A stretch of 64,000 nt of DNA from Aliiroseovarius zhejiangensis (GCF_014656375.1 NZ_BNCH01000001.1:558001-622000), one strand, 5' to 3'. Positions 22,307-30,224 are shown, counted from the stretch's first letter. The notes: a model not told the origin generated them from the sequence alone. A program made the numbers and translations.

Positions 22307-22482
22307 AAGAACAGCCCCGCCCCCTGTATTGCCGCGTGAACAAAGCGCCCGTGGTGTTCGGCATGTCGACCAGCACGGTCTATCGCCTCGCCCAGCGCGG
22401 TGTTCTGAAAATCTACAAGCGCGGCAGCTCGTCCTATCTGAAATGCGCCGAGGTCGCCGCCTATATCGAGGGGACTGCGTGA
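22303..22482 (+). CDS. AlpA/excisionase-type helix-turn-helix protein
   Basis: 59 residues. RVNKAPVVFGMSTSTVYRLA, then QRGVLKIYKRGSSSYLKCAE with a final VAAYIEG, is the winged-helix pattern of small MerR/excisionase-family proteins. In prophages these serve as directionality factors or as regulators. No intact integrase was seen nearby in this prophage, only a fragment at 26966. Confidence 0.75.
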   Translation: MKEQPRPLYCRVNKAPVVFGMSTSTVYRLAQRGVLKIYKRGSSSYLKCAEVAAYIEGTA

Positions 22483-22706
22483 TGGCCCGGAATGCGAATG
22501 CAACGCGCGATCAGGATATGCGCGCCCTTGAACTGCTCTACATGACCGAAGTGTGTGGCTGGATCATATCCCACGCGGCCGACGCGCTGGGCATGACCAA
22601 GGGCGCCGCGATCGGGATGCGTCAGCGCATCCTGAAGGACGCCGAGAAGCACGACCCTGACGGCAACCAGAACGGCACCATGCCGGAACGGTGGTGGGAC
22701 CAATGA
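22482..22706 (+). CDS. Small HTH-like phage protein
   Basis: 74 residues starting MARNANATRDQDMRALELLY. A possible helix-turn-helix (ISHAADALGMTKGAAIGMRQ) is followed by a charged tail. It begins with TGATG coupling to the excisionase-like gene. Possible regulator; family not identified. Confidence 0.5.
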   Translation: MARNANATRDQDMRALELLYMTEVCGWIISHAADALGMTKGAAIGMRQRILKDAEKHDPDGNQNGTMPERWWDQ

Positions 22707-22801
22707 ACAACCACAAAACACCTCCCCACGGCTGGTGGCTGCTGCCCTTCGCGCTGATCGGCGCGGGAATACTGATCTGGATTATTGGAGTGATGTTGTG
22801 A
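22703..22801 (+). CDS. 32-residue single-span membrane peptide
   Basis: A 32-residue frame starting MNNHKTPPHGWWLLPFALIG with one hydrophobic helix filling residues 11-31. Its ATG overlaps the stop of the preceding gene by 4 bases and its own stop overlaps the GTG start of the J-domain-like gene, so it is well embedded in the coupled operon despite its size. Function unknown. Confidence 0.5.
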   Translation: MNNHKTPPHGWWLLPFALIGAGILIWIIGVML

Positions 22802-23382
22802 CCCAGGCATACCCCCTTCAATGGCCCGCGCATGTGTCCCGCACCCGGCCTGCCGCGCGGCGATATTCCCGCTTTGACGTGACACCAGACCGGGCACGGC
22901 GTGAGCTGCTGCGCGAGGCCGAATTGATGGGCCGTCATGTGGTCATTTCAACCAATATCGAGCTGCGCCGTGATGGTGAACCCTACGCAAATAGGCGAGC
23001 GCCAGAGGATCCCGGTGTCGCGGTCTATTTCATGCGCAAGAAGCAACAAGTCTGCCTCGCCTGCGACAAGCATCCCGAGGTTTGGGAGAACATGCGCGCC
23101 ATCGGCAAGACGCTGGAAGCCATGCGCGGAATAGAGCGGTGGGGAACATCCGAACTGCTGGACCAAGCGTTCAAAGGCTTCACCGCCCTGCCCCCGCCTG
23201 ACCAGATGTCACCGATTGTTACCCCGGCCCCGTCGAACTGGTGGGATGTGCTGGGCGTGTCGCCAGACGCTTCATGGGCCGTGATCAAGGGCGCACATCG
23301 CGCACTGGTGATGGAGGCAGGCGGCGGAACAGTGGAATTGAACGCCGCCTATGACGCCGCAAGGAAGGAAAAGGGACAATGA
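22798..23382 (+). CDS. J-domain-like phage protein lacking the HPD motif
   Basis: 194 residues from the GTG at 22798. The central region (VAVYFMRKKQQVCLACDKHP; ENMRAIGKTLEAMRGIERWG) belongs to a conserved family in alphaproteobacterial prophages. The C-terminal 50 residues (NWWDVLGVSPDASWAVIKGA, then HRALVMEAGGGTVELNAAYD) look like a DnaJ J-domain, but the His-Pro-Asp loop that activates DnaK is absent. It may therefore bind without stimulating the host chaperone, or be a decayed domain. It overlaps both neighbours by 4 bases. Confidence 0.7.
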   Translation: MTQAYPLQWPAHVSRTRPAARRYSRFDVTPDRARRELLREAELMGRHVVISTNIELRRDGEPYANRRAPEDPGVAVYFMRKKQQVCLACDKHPEVWENMRAIGKTLEAMRGIERWGTSELLDQAFKGFTALPPPDQMSPIVTPAPSNWWDVLGVSPDASWAVIKGAHRALVMEAGGGTVELNAAYDAARKEKGQ

Positions 23383-23630
23383 CCCCCACCATTACCAAAC
23401 TGCTCGCCTCTGCCAGCGGTGCCAGCGCCGCGTCCCTCGACATGATCGAAAGCGCTCGCGACGGCGAAATTCGCGGGTTCAGCAACGTGGGGGCCGGGGA
23501 AACCCTGACCCAACTGGCCGACAGTCTGCGCCTGCTGCTGGACGCCATGGAGGCTGGCGAGGTCTGCATGGGCGAGGACGAGACCCAGCTGCACGGCGCG
23601 CTCATTCGTTTTTTGGAGGACCGAGAATGA
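23379..23630 (+). CDS. Hypothetical phage protein
   Basis: 83 residues, mostly helical and acidic (MTPTITKLLASASGASAASL; LTQLADSLRLLLDAMEAGEV). No family recognised. A GGAGGA-type site near its end serves the next gene, which it overlaps by 4 bases. Confidence 0.45.
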   Translation: MTPTITKLLASASGASAASLDMIESARDGEIRGFSNVGAGETLTQLADSLRLLLDAMEAGEVCMGEDETQLHGALIRFLEDRE

Positions 23631-24361
23631 CAGATCGCCCCATCATTTTTTCTGCACCCATGATCCGCGCAATCCTTGAGGGTCGCAAGACGCAGACGCG
23701 GCGGGTTATGACGCTATCAAACACCCTCATGAATGGCGATGCATGGTCGACGTATGACCGCGAGCAGACATGGGACTGGGTTGGAGCGTGGGTTGATCCT
23801 GGCCCTAGCCCTGCTGGCAATCCAGGTCCGTATCTCAAGCTGCCATTTTTGGCCGGTGATGACGCGACGCTCTCTGGCTGCGTGATGCGGGTCTACCCCA
23901 AAATTCAACCTGGCACCCGGCTGTGGGTGCGTGAGGCGCACTACCTGACCGATGACGGTGAAAGCGAATATGCGGTCTACGCCGCCGATCAGGGTGATGT
24001 TGATGAGCATCTTGCCAACATGCAAGCCACAATGGCGAGTTGGCCTAACATAGACTGGTCAAAGCACCTTCGCCTTCGCCCCTCGATCCACATGCCCCGC
24101 TGGGCGTCACGCCTGACGCTCGTTGTGGACGATGTGCGGGTGCAGCGGTTGCAGGACATCAGCGAGGCGGATGCGATTGCAGAGGGTTGCCCCGGATTTG
24201 TGTCTCATGACGGCGAGTACGGAGAACCCCCGCGAGAAGATTTCCACGACCTCTGGAACAGCATCAACGGCCCTGACGCATGGGATGCAAACCCGTGGGT
24301 TTTCGCCCTGACCTTCACGCCCCACAACACGAACATAGACCAGATGGAGCAAGACCAATGA
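23627..24361 (+). CDS. ASCH-like phage protein
   Basis: 244 residues starting MTDRPIIFSAPMIRAILEGR, then KTQTRRVM, the conserved opening of a widespread phage family related to ASCH/PUA-like RNA-binding domains. LWVREAHYL, ADAIAEGCPGF and the terminal DAWDANPWVFALTF also fit. ASCH proteins are thought to bind or process modified RNA; the role in phage is unknown. A GGAGGACCGAGA site precedes the ATG. Confidence 0.75.
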   Translation: MTDRPIIFSAPMIRAILEGRKTQTRRVMTLSNTLMNGDAWSTYDREQTWDWVGAWVDPGPSPAGNPGPYLKLPFLAGDDATLSGCVMRVYPKIQPGTRLWVREAHYLTDDGESEYAVYAADQGDVDEHLANMQATMASWPNIDWSKHLRLRPSIHMPRWASRLTLVVDDVRVQRLQDISEADAIAEGCPGFVSHDGEYGEPPREDFHDLWNSINGPDAWDANPWVFALTFTPHNTNIDQMEQDQ

Positions 24362-24804
24362 CGGTAATTTTGAAGCAAGGCGTAACGAAGAAGACGTCGC
24401 CACTGATGAACGTTCCGACAAAGGAGAGAAAGCGCCTGATCGCTCGCGAAAGGAAAATTCGCCGCACAGGTCAATGGGGTGAATGGGAGCGTTTAGAAAA
24501 CCCTCACCGCTTCAAGTCAGGCTGGCTTGGTGAGGTTGACCATGTTCGCCGCAACAGAGTTTTCTCGGTCCTTGTCCGTGATGTCGGCACAGCCATTCAC
24601 CTTGGCATATCCAGCCTGACCGGCGACCGCCCTTCATTCCATGAAATGCAGCGTATCAAGAACGACTTGGCTGGACCAAACGCAACAGGGGTCGAGGTCT
24701 ATCCGCCACAAGAAGAACTCGTTGATGATGCCGAAATGTTCCACCTGTGGGTGCTGTTTGCGCCGCTGCCATTCTCTCTTTTCTCAAAGGAGCAAGACCA
24801 ATGA
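24358..24804 (+). CDS. DUF7694-like phage protein
   Basis: 148 residues starting MTVILKQGVTKKTSPLMNVP. After a basic N-terminus, the segment WLGEVDHVRRNRVFSVLVRD followed by PSFHEMQRIKNDLAGPNATG and a closing WVLFAPLPF fits a small phage family annotated DUF7694 (helper of the ASCH-type neighbour). Function unknown. Overlaps both neighbours by 4 bases. Confidence 0.6.
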   Translation: MTVILKQGVTKKTSPLMNVPTKERKRLIARERKIRRTGQWGEWERLENPHRFKSGWLGEVDHVRRNRVFSVLVRDVGTAIHLGISSLTGDRPSFHEMQRIKNDLAGPNATGVEVYPPQEELVDDAEMFHLWVLFAPLPFSLFSKEQDQ

Positions 24805-25271
24805 ACCACCGTGAACTCACAATCGCCGCCGCGTGTATTCTCGCGCTGATTGCCACCACCGCCGATGCCGGAGAGTTTAGGCTGAAAACAATCGAGTGGG
24901 ACAAATGCCGGGAGCCTGAGCCTCAGCCTGAACCGGAACCCCAGCCTGAACCCCAGCCGGAACCTGAACCAGAGCCGGAACCCAAAGACCCTCCGAAGAA
25001 GCCAAAGAAGCCAAAGAAAGAGCCGAAGCCGGTCAAGAAGCCCGCGCCGAAAAAACGACTGCCGGAACCGCGCGACAACGGCCCGCGCGTCAAGCCTGCA
25101 ACCCACGTCACCGTGTCCGTCATGCGGCCGAAGGCGGTTTGGGTTGACGACAAACACGGCATTTTCGGGGGTGGCTGGTCGCGGTCGCTGAAATGCACAT
25201 CGCCTGTCGGCACGTTCCCCAGCCGCGCCGCCCAGGTTGCTGACTGCAAAAAACGCGCGGGGTGGAAGTGA
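24801..25271 (+). CDS. Secreted Pro/Glu- and Pro/Lys-rich phage protein
   Basis: 156 residues. Residues 1-23 are a signal peptide (MNHRELTIAAACILALIATT then ADA). After a short domain with one Cys comes an E-P/Q-P repeat (about residues 37-61), a P-K repeat (about 62-87), and a folded C-terminal part of about 65 residues (THVTVSVMRPKAVWVDDKHG) with two more Cys. The charge-blocked proline arms resemble periplasm-spanning rods such as TonB. The target is unknown; a host-envelope role is an inference. Confidence 0.6.
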   Translation: MNHRELTIAAACILALIATTADAGEFRLKTIEWDKCREPEPQPEPEPQPEPQPEPEPEPEPKDPPKKPKKPKKEPKPVKKPAPKKRLPEPRDNGPRVKPATHVTVSVMRPKAVWVDDKHGIFGGGWSRSLKCTSPVGTFPSRAAQVADCKKRAGWK

Positions 25272-25951
25272 TGAAGGTTTTTAAGCATACATCGTCTGAG
25301 CCGGGACTGTGGCGAGGATGGCTCAGGAATGGCCAGAGAGTTGAGATTTCAACCAAAAAATACGGTTGGGATTTCGGCGGTGGCGTCCACATTCACAGCA
25401 ATGATGCTGACATGGGTGATCGGATGTTGTTCTTGGACTTCTGGCGTCTGACAGTCATTTTGCCGCTCGGAATTGTCGAACACCCATGGCCCGCGATGGA
25501 TGGCCCGCAGTGGTCGGCATACGCATCCAAAGAGTTCGGTTTGACGTTCCATTGGGGAATGCACCGCAAGTCATTCGATTGGCCGTGGATGCTACACACG
25601 CTTCGTTATGAAAAGCAGATGCCCGATGGATCGTGGGCAGACGTGTTTGATTGGGATGCCGAGCCTTACACAGAACAGTATCCATACACTTACACCTTGA
25701 AGTATGGAAAGGTGCAGAAAGTCACCGCGACTGTATCAAAGCGTCGTCACGTTCTCTGCCGCCGCGCTTTTAAGCGTCTGGGCTGGCCGCGTTGGAACAA
25801 GGAAAGCATTGAAGTCGAATTTTCCGGCGAGGTCGGTGAGCGCAGCGGATCGTGGAAGGGTGGCTGCATTAGCTGCGATTACGACCTGAAACCCGGCGAA
25901 ACCATGCTGGAATGCCTGCGTCGCATGGAAAGCGAGAGGACATTCGGATGA
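25271..25951 (+). CDS. Hypothetical phage protein, Trp/aromatic-rich
   Basis: 226 residues starting MKVFKHTSSEPGLWRGWLRN. Rich in aromatic residues (GDRMLFLDFWRLTVILPLGI; FGLTFHWGMHRKSFDWPWML), with a Cys pair near the C-terminus (KGGCISCDYDLKPGETML). Not recognised. It starts with TGATG coupling to the secreted protein gene. Local codon use here is less GC-biased than in the structural genes. Confidence 0.55.
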   Translation: MKVFKHTSSEPGLWRGWLRNGQRVEISTKKYGWDFGGGVHIHSNDADMGDRMLFLDFWRLTVILPLGIVEHPWPAMDGPQWSAYASKEFGLTFHWGMHRKSFDWPWMLHTLRYEKQMPDGSWADVFDWDAEPYTEQYPYTYTLKYGKVQKVTATVSKRRHVLCRRAFKRLGWPRWNKESIEVEFSGEVGERSGSWKGGCISCDYDLKPGETMLECLRRMESERTFG

Positions 25952-25978
25952 TCCCCACCAACCAGAAGGACCAAATTA

Positions 25979-26224
25979 ATGATTTCCTTTACAGTTGAAC
26001 ACCGCCCCGAAGAAGCAAACCCGGCTGATTTATCGTGGTGTGTTTTGAAACATGGTCGCCCGCATATCTGGTTTCGTCATGAAGTATATGCTGAGGGGTT
26101 CGCTATCGTCTCTAATCGAGGCGCAAATATGATCTCCGCTCAGAAATTCGTCAAAGCTATGCCTGACGATCTGAAAGAAGCTGAAGCCTATATCCATAAA
26201 TTGAAGGACCAAGACGATGACTAA
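25979..26224 (+). CDS. Hypothetical small phage protein
   Basis: 81 residues starting MISFTVEHRPEEANPADLSW, with a beta-rich core and a helical acidic end (LKDQDDD). Not recognised. A 27-base gap from the previous gene, the largest so far in this operon; it overlaps the next gene by 8 bases. Confidence 0.5.
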   Translation: MISFTVEHRPEEANPADLSWCVLKHGRPHIWFRHEVYAEGFAIVSNRGANMISAQKFVKAMPDDLKEAEAYIHKLKDQDDD

Positions 26225-26612
26225 TGCAAAAAACGCTTTGACACAAATGTTTGGCTATCAGGTCAGGACTGGGTATGAGATTCAATCTGGCGCTGACACA
26301 TGCGCACCAACTTTGATATGGGCCGATAGTGACTACGAGGTCGGTGATGGTTTGTGCGGCCTTCACCCTGACCAAAAAGGGGCCAACGAACCATCAATTC
26401 CATACGTTCGCTTCGATACTGTGTTGCAACTCACCGCCGAGAACGACCGCCTGAAAGCGCGGGTGGCGGAGTTGGAAGATGCACTAAGCAACGTCATGGG
26501 TCACGTTGACACCCCCATCGGTCGTAGACGTCTGCTCCTTGTAGGGCGGCGCCCTGAGTGGCTCACGACTGCCCGCGCCGCCCTCAAGAACAAGGACGCA
26601 AGCAATGACTGA
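26217..26612 (+). CDS. Hypothetical phage protein with coiled coil
   Basis: 131 residues. A Cys-containing N-terminal domain (SGADTCAPTLIWADSDYEVG) is followed by a clear coiled coil (VLQLTAENDRLKARVAELED). The family resembles ead/Ea22-type accessory phage proteins in layout only. Overlaps the next gene by 8 bases. Confidence 0.5.
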   Translation: MTNAKNALTQMFGYQVRTGYEIQSGADTCAPTLIWADSDYEVGDGLCGLHPDQKGANEPSIPYVRFDTVLQLTAENDRLKARVAELEDALSNVMGHVDTPIGRRRLLLVGRRPEWLTTARAALKNKDASND

Positions 26613-26956
26613 CAACAAGGCACCTGAACGGATTACCGCATGGATCAACAAGGACGGGTCCACACAATTTGCAGGCGACAAGCTGTTTCCATCCAATGTT
26701 GAAGTGGAATATGTCCGCGCCGATCTTCGACCTGTTGTGAAGCCGCTGGGACTGGGACAATATGGACGGCGACGATTGTGATGAACCATACTCTTCACAG
26801 GTCGCTGTATGGGTTGATAAAGTCGATTATGAGTATCCTTCAGATACATGGTCTGGTGCATTTAGATCTGAAACATTTAACCCATGCAGCGATTACGCTG
26901 TTAACCCGACCCACTGGATGCCCCTACCAGAACCCCCGGAGGGCAGCCATGAGTGA
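26605..26956 (+). pseudogene. Frameshifted DUF551-like phage gene
   Basis: The frame from the ATG at 26605 (MTDNKAPERITAWINKDGST) stops at 26781 after RPVVKPLGLGQYGRRRL. The other frame over the same bases reads WDWDNMDGDDCDEPYSSQVA and continues to THWMPLPEPPEGSHE, a DUF551-type ending. Splicing at about 26748 gives a natural continuation (VVKPL, then WDWDN). A one-base indel, a sequencing error, or a real frameshift could explain this; a separate gene from the ATG at 26762 is possible but less likely. Confidence 0.6.
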
Positions 26957-26965
26957 TGTGAAGTG

Positions 26966-27127
26966 GTGCGGATGCTGGCAGCGGGACAGTCAATCGAGGC
27001 CGTGGCGCAATACCTGGGCCATTCCAACACCGCGATTACCTATCGGACCTATGCCCGATTCCTGCCAGAACACCTGGCCGATGCGGCTGAAATTTTGAAC
27101 TTTGATGAAGTGAGGGAAGCGAGATGA
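26966..27127 (+). pseudogene. C-terminal fragment of a tyrosine integrase
   Basis: The open frame (stop at 26954; GTG at 26966) encodes about 53 residues reading VRMLAAGQSIEAVAQYLGHS then NTAITYRTYARFLPEHLADA. This is the last part of a tyrosine recombinase: box II Leu-Gly-His-Ser and the Tyr nucleophile region (T-Y-x-R-F). The Arg of box I and the N-terminal domains are missing and not found nearby. It shares 4 bases with the next gene. A decayed integrase or a recombination remnant; translation is not assumed. Confidence 0.7.
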
Positions 27128-27468
27128 ATGAAGCAATAAAGACTGTGGTCAAGCCGGGGAAATTCAACGATTCACTAAATTGGATTTATGAAGAAATACA
27201 GGCGCGTGAGAGGAGAAAACTCTACCCCCGTGCGATTAGTGTTGCCGCTGAAAATGCAGACCCACCAAACTCAATGATCGACATTCCAAAGAGCTTTACC
27301 AGACTCAGAATGGGCCACGCAGCATTCCATGAGGCTAAGGTAGATTCAAAAGCGAACTCCAATACAATGGTCGATTACTGCGACTCGGTAGGCCCCCGAC
27401 TAAAGATTTTCGGACTAGTTGTCGATCCAACAAGCGATCTTGACCCTTGGGAGCTTGAACTATGCTAA
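27124..27468 (+). CDS. Hypothetical phage protein
   Basis: 114 residues starting MNEAIKTVVKPGKFNDSLNW, with less GC-biased codon use than its neighbours. No domain recognised. The ATG overlaps the stop of the integrase fragment and is preceded by AGGGAAG. Confidence 0.5.
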   Translation: MNEAIKTVVKPGKFNDSLNWIYEEIQARERRKLYPRAISVAAENADPPNSMIDIPKSFTRLRMGHAAFHEAKVDSKANSNTMVDYCDSVGPRLKIFGLVVDPTSDLDPWELELC

Positions 27469-27515
27469 ACAGGCTTCGTTGCCGCACTCCGCGCCATAGC
27501 GGAAGGGGGTGAGTG

Positions 27516-27776
27516 ATGTTGACTAACTGCAAATCATCAAAATTGGACTTCCGAAAGGGGCGAAAAATCCCCATATGTTCAGAGTGTGGTGGCAGCGTCT
27601 CGCTATACCTCGCATCAAAAGAGGTGGTCGCTGTCAGGCCGGAGGCCTCTCGATCAGACTATTGGATAGCGTGTGATGAACCCTCCTGCATTAACAACTA
27701 TGGCGACTACATGTTTCAGGAGGAGCCAGATTGGGTGATATGGCAACAGCCTGATGACTGCCCTGGCATTCTATGA
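27516..27776 (+). CDS. Small protein with zinc-ribbon-like cysteines
   Basis: 86 residues from the ATG at 27516, which follows GGAAGGGGG by 6 bases. A CSECGG motif at about 21-26 and a later CDEPSC form a possible two-knuckle zinc ribbon; the rest is Trp-rich (EEPDWVIWQQPDDCPGIL). Function unknown. It converges on the tailspike gene and overlaps it by 6 bases. Confidence 0.55.
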   Translation: MLTNCKSSKLDFRKGRKIPICSECGGSVSLYLASKEVVAVRPEASRSDYWIACDEPSCINNYGDYMFQEEPDWVIWQQPDDCPGIL

Positions 27777-29156
27777 CAGCCTCACCTCGCTGAACCGTTC
27801 GGTTTTTTCGTCTACCAGGATCTCGAATTTTGTGCCGCCTTCAGAGATGCGCGTAATGCGAAGTCCATCAGCAACAGCACCACCGTTTGACGCATAGACC
27901 ACTTTAATTACTGGTTCAGGCTGCGGATCAGGATCAGGCGTGGGTTCGGGGTCCGGGTCTGGTGTCGGATCAGGATTGGGTGCGGGGTCAGGATTTCCAA
28001 CAGCACCCGGATCAGGTCCGGTCGATGCCGCGTCGATCACGTTATCTGCAATGGTCCAGCCGTCCAGCGCGACCGCGCCCATATCGGTCTGCGTGTCGAA
28101 AATACGCTCGGGTTTGCGGTCATGATATTCAGGCGCCCCGTAAAACGCATTGCCCGTCACGACCACATTCTCACTCGCCGGATTTACCCGGATGGTTGGC
28201 ACCCGCATCATTGACCGGGCGTTGTATTTGTCAAAATGATACGCATTCGCCTCATAGTCCATGTTGGGCGATTGTTCTGAAATCAGGATGTTGCCATGGA
28301 TTGTCAGGCCCAGAAACTCGCCCGTGGTGATCCCGTGCAGGTGGCAGTTGCGGATGTAGTTGTCCTGAATGACAAAATCCCGATAGAACATCTCGCGTCC
28401 GGCGCGTCCGTTGTCGACTTCCTCATTCCGAATGAAAATCGACTGCTGCCACCCACCCATCCCGATGTCCAGAATGTTGTCGCGAATGGTCACACGCTCG
28501 CTGGGGACGTTCGTGCCATTGGTCCAGAACTGGATCATGTCGCGATGATCGCCGGGGTTTTTCGTGGCAAGGAAATCGTGGATCCAGTTGTCCGCGATCA
28601 GAACATCCTGCACGGCGGCAAAATCCATGCCGTCTGACCGTAGCGAATGAATGTTGTTATTTGTCACGGTCAGGCCCGCCGTATCGGTCATCACGGTGCC
28701 GCGATGGAACCATTTGACCTCACAGCCCGTCACGGTCACGTTGCTGCAATGCTCAATGGTCAGGCCGTGACTGGTTGGCGTCCCCTCGTCATTGAACGCA
28801 CCGAAAAACTGGCAGTTTTCCAGTTTGATATTGGTCGATTTCATGACCTCGATAGACCGCAAATGTTTCGGATCGCCCGACTGGTAAACATGGGTGAATG
28901 TCAGATCGCGCAGGGTCATATTGTGGCAGCGCCCGAATTTGACACTGCCGTCGCTGATAGATGTCAGAACCGCCCGGTCATCAGGATCAGCCGACCGGAT
29001 GACAACCTCGCTGTCATAGCTGGTCATATGCTCGGTGCTATTGTCCAGGCTCACCCGGCCATAGTCACCCGGCGCCAGTACGATCTCATCCCCACCCGAT
29101 GCAGCCTCGAGTGCCGCCATCAGCTCGGCGTGGGTCGTCACGTTATGTGTTGTCAT
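27771..29156 (-). CDS. Right-handed beta-helix tailspike / polysaccharide lyase-like protein
   Basis: 461 residues. Residues about 10-350 are a parallel beta-helix of the pectate-lyase/chondroitinase B type (AASGGDEIVLAPGDYGRVSL; repeated N-V-T-V-T-G-C and L-T-I-H-G-N coils). A Pro-Asp repeat linker follows (about 380-405, PDPAPNPDPTPDPDPEPTPD), then a small C-terminal beta domain. No N-terminal virion anchor was seen, so attachment may go through the C-terminal part or a partner. A likely role is binding or cleaving host surface polysaccharide. Confidence 0.7.
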   Translation of the reverse strand: MTTHNVTTHAELMAALEAASGGDEIVLAPGDYGRVSLDNSTEHMTSYDSEVVIRSADPDDRAVLTSISDGSVKFGRCHNMTLRDLTFTHVYQSGDPKHLRSIEVMKSTNIKLENCQFFGAFNDEGTPTSHGLTIEHCSNVTVTGCEVKWFHRGTVMTDTAGLTVTNNNIHSLRSDGMDFAAVQDVLIADNWIHDFLATKNPGDHRDMIQFWTNGTNVPSERVTIRDNILDIGMGGWQQSIFIRNEEVDNGRAGREMFYRDFVIQDNYIRNCHLHGITTGEFLGLTIHGNILISEQSPNMDYEANAYHFDKYNARSMMRVPTIRVNPASENVVVTGNAFYGAPEYHDRKPERIFDTQTDMGAVALDGWTIADNVIDAASTGPDPGAVGNPDPAPNPDPTPDPDPEPTPDPDPQPEPVIKVVYASNGGAVADGLRITRISEGGTKFEILVDEKTERFSEVRLS

Positions 29157-29172
29157 TTTTCACCTCCCTGGG

Positions 29173-29754
29173 TCATGCGACCCGGTTCATCCAGAATGTG
29201 CTATTCGGCCCGTCGAAAATCACTGTGCCATTGGGACTGGCTGGCACATCATAGGTCGTGTGTGTTCCCGACGCCCCCATGTTCGCCAACGTAAACTCGA
29301 TATAATCGCCCGCCGTCAGGTTGATCGGACGCGGGGCAATCTCCATCACCCAATAGGCCCAGCCGTCAGAGTTGCGGACGTAGCCTGATCCGCGAAACAG
29401 GCCATCCCAGACACCATTTTTGGATACCTGCAATGCCGCCTGCACCCGTGCATGGGGCGAATGATAGGCAACGACAGCGCCGACCTCATAAACGCCGCTC
29501 GTGCCAGCGGTCAGGCGCGTGTTGTTTGCGCCAGCCCACGTCACGTCCGTGCCGTAACTGTCTCCCGCCGTGTCCAGCGGGATCAGGAGGGGCGTGTTGG
29601 CATAGCTCGTGTCGGTGCTGGATCGGTCCATGAAGCTGTAGACCGAACCGCCGCCGCCGCCACTGCCCTCCAATGTGGTCACGCGGCTATCCAGGCTATC
29701 AAAATCGCCCTTGATCGCCGTGATCAGCGCGGCCATGCGCGTTTGCAGCGACAT
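29173..29754 (-). CDS. Fibre-like protein with C-terminal C1q/TNF-like jelly roll
   Basis: 193 residues. The N-terminus MSLQTRMAALITAIKGDFDS followed by LDSRVTTLEG forms a short coiled coil and a Gly5 hinge. The rest is a beta-sandwich (GVYEVGAVVAYHSPHARVQA, then LQVSKNGVWDG) with a C1q/TNF-like pattern used by trimeric receptor-binding heads. The start shares its opening MSLQTR with the next gene, suggesting a common attachment motif or duplication. Confidence 0.65.
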   Translation of the reverse strand: MSLQTRMAALITAIKGDFDSLDSRVTTLEGSGGGGGSVYSFMDRSSTDTSYANTPLLIPLDTAGDSYGTDVTWAGANNTRLTAGTSGVYEVGAVVAYHSPHARVQAALQVSKNGVWDGLFRGSGYVRNSDGWAYWVMEIAPRPINLTAGDYIEFTLANMGASGTHTTYDVPASPNGTVIFDGPNSTFWMNRVA

Positions 29755-30212
29755 TAGGCAGCGTTCCAGATGGCAACGAGGTCGGTTTCAGGATCGCCAA
29801 GCTGCGCCTGTGTATAGACATCGGACGCATTCGCTTTGGTCGCGAGTTGCGCCGTCACGCTCGCAGCATAGTTCGCATCGTCAGCAAGCGCCGCCGCCAG
29901 CTCGTTCAGCGTGTCCAGTGCAGCGGGCGCACCGCCGATGAGGGCGTTGACCGCTGCTGCAATCTCGGTGTCGATTTTCGAGGATGACCAGGCCTGCGTT
30001 GTATTGGTTGCGCCATCATTGATCGCAACCCCACCGCCTGCCGCGCCATCGGCGGTGGCCTTCACCTCGTTCAGGGCATCAACCAGGTTTGTCGCTGTTG
30101 TGTTCAGACCCGACACGTCACCATTGTTCGCGCCGCTGATGAATGTGCGCAGGGATTTTGTTTCGGTCTTGATCGCTGTAACCAGCGCGTTCAGTCGTGT
30201 TTGCAAAGACAT
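29754..30212 (-). CDS. Tail fibre-like helical protein
   Basis: 152 residues starting MSLQTRLNALVTAIKTETKS, then Ala/Asn/Thr-rich helical repeats (GLNTTATNLVDALNEVKATA; WSSSKIDTEIAAAVNALIGG). This is typical of the shaft of phage fibres found in Rhodobacteraceae prophages. Its stop overlaps the start of the jelly-roll gene by a base. No enzymatic motif. Confidence 0.62.
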   Translation of the reverse strand: MSLQTRLNALVTAIKTETKSLRTFISGANNGDVSGLNTTATNLVDALNEVKATADGAAGGGVAINDGATNTTQAWSSSKIDTEIAAAVNALIGGAPAALDTLNELAAALADDANYAASVTAQLATKANASDVYTQAQLGDPETDLVAIWNAA

Positions 30213-30224
30213 TTTTCGTGCCTC

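Noticed and set aside
24907-25060. Possible tandem repeat array or CRISPR-like pattern
   Set aside because: The repetition is the codon pattern of a Pro/Glu and Pro/Lys peptide; there are no spacers.
25948-25998. 16-residue frame MIPTNQKDQINDFLYS
   Set aside because: Too short and without similarity; probably leader sequence before the gene at 25979.
27905-28010. Repetitive GG(A/T)TC-rich DNA
   Set aside because: Encodes the Pro-Asp linker of the tailspike protein; not an independent repeat element.
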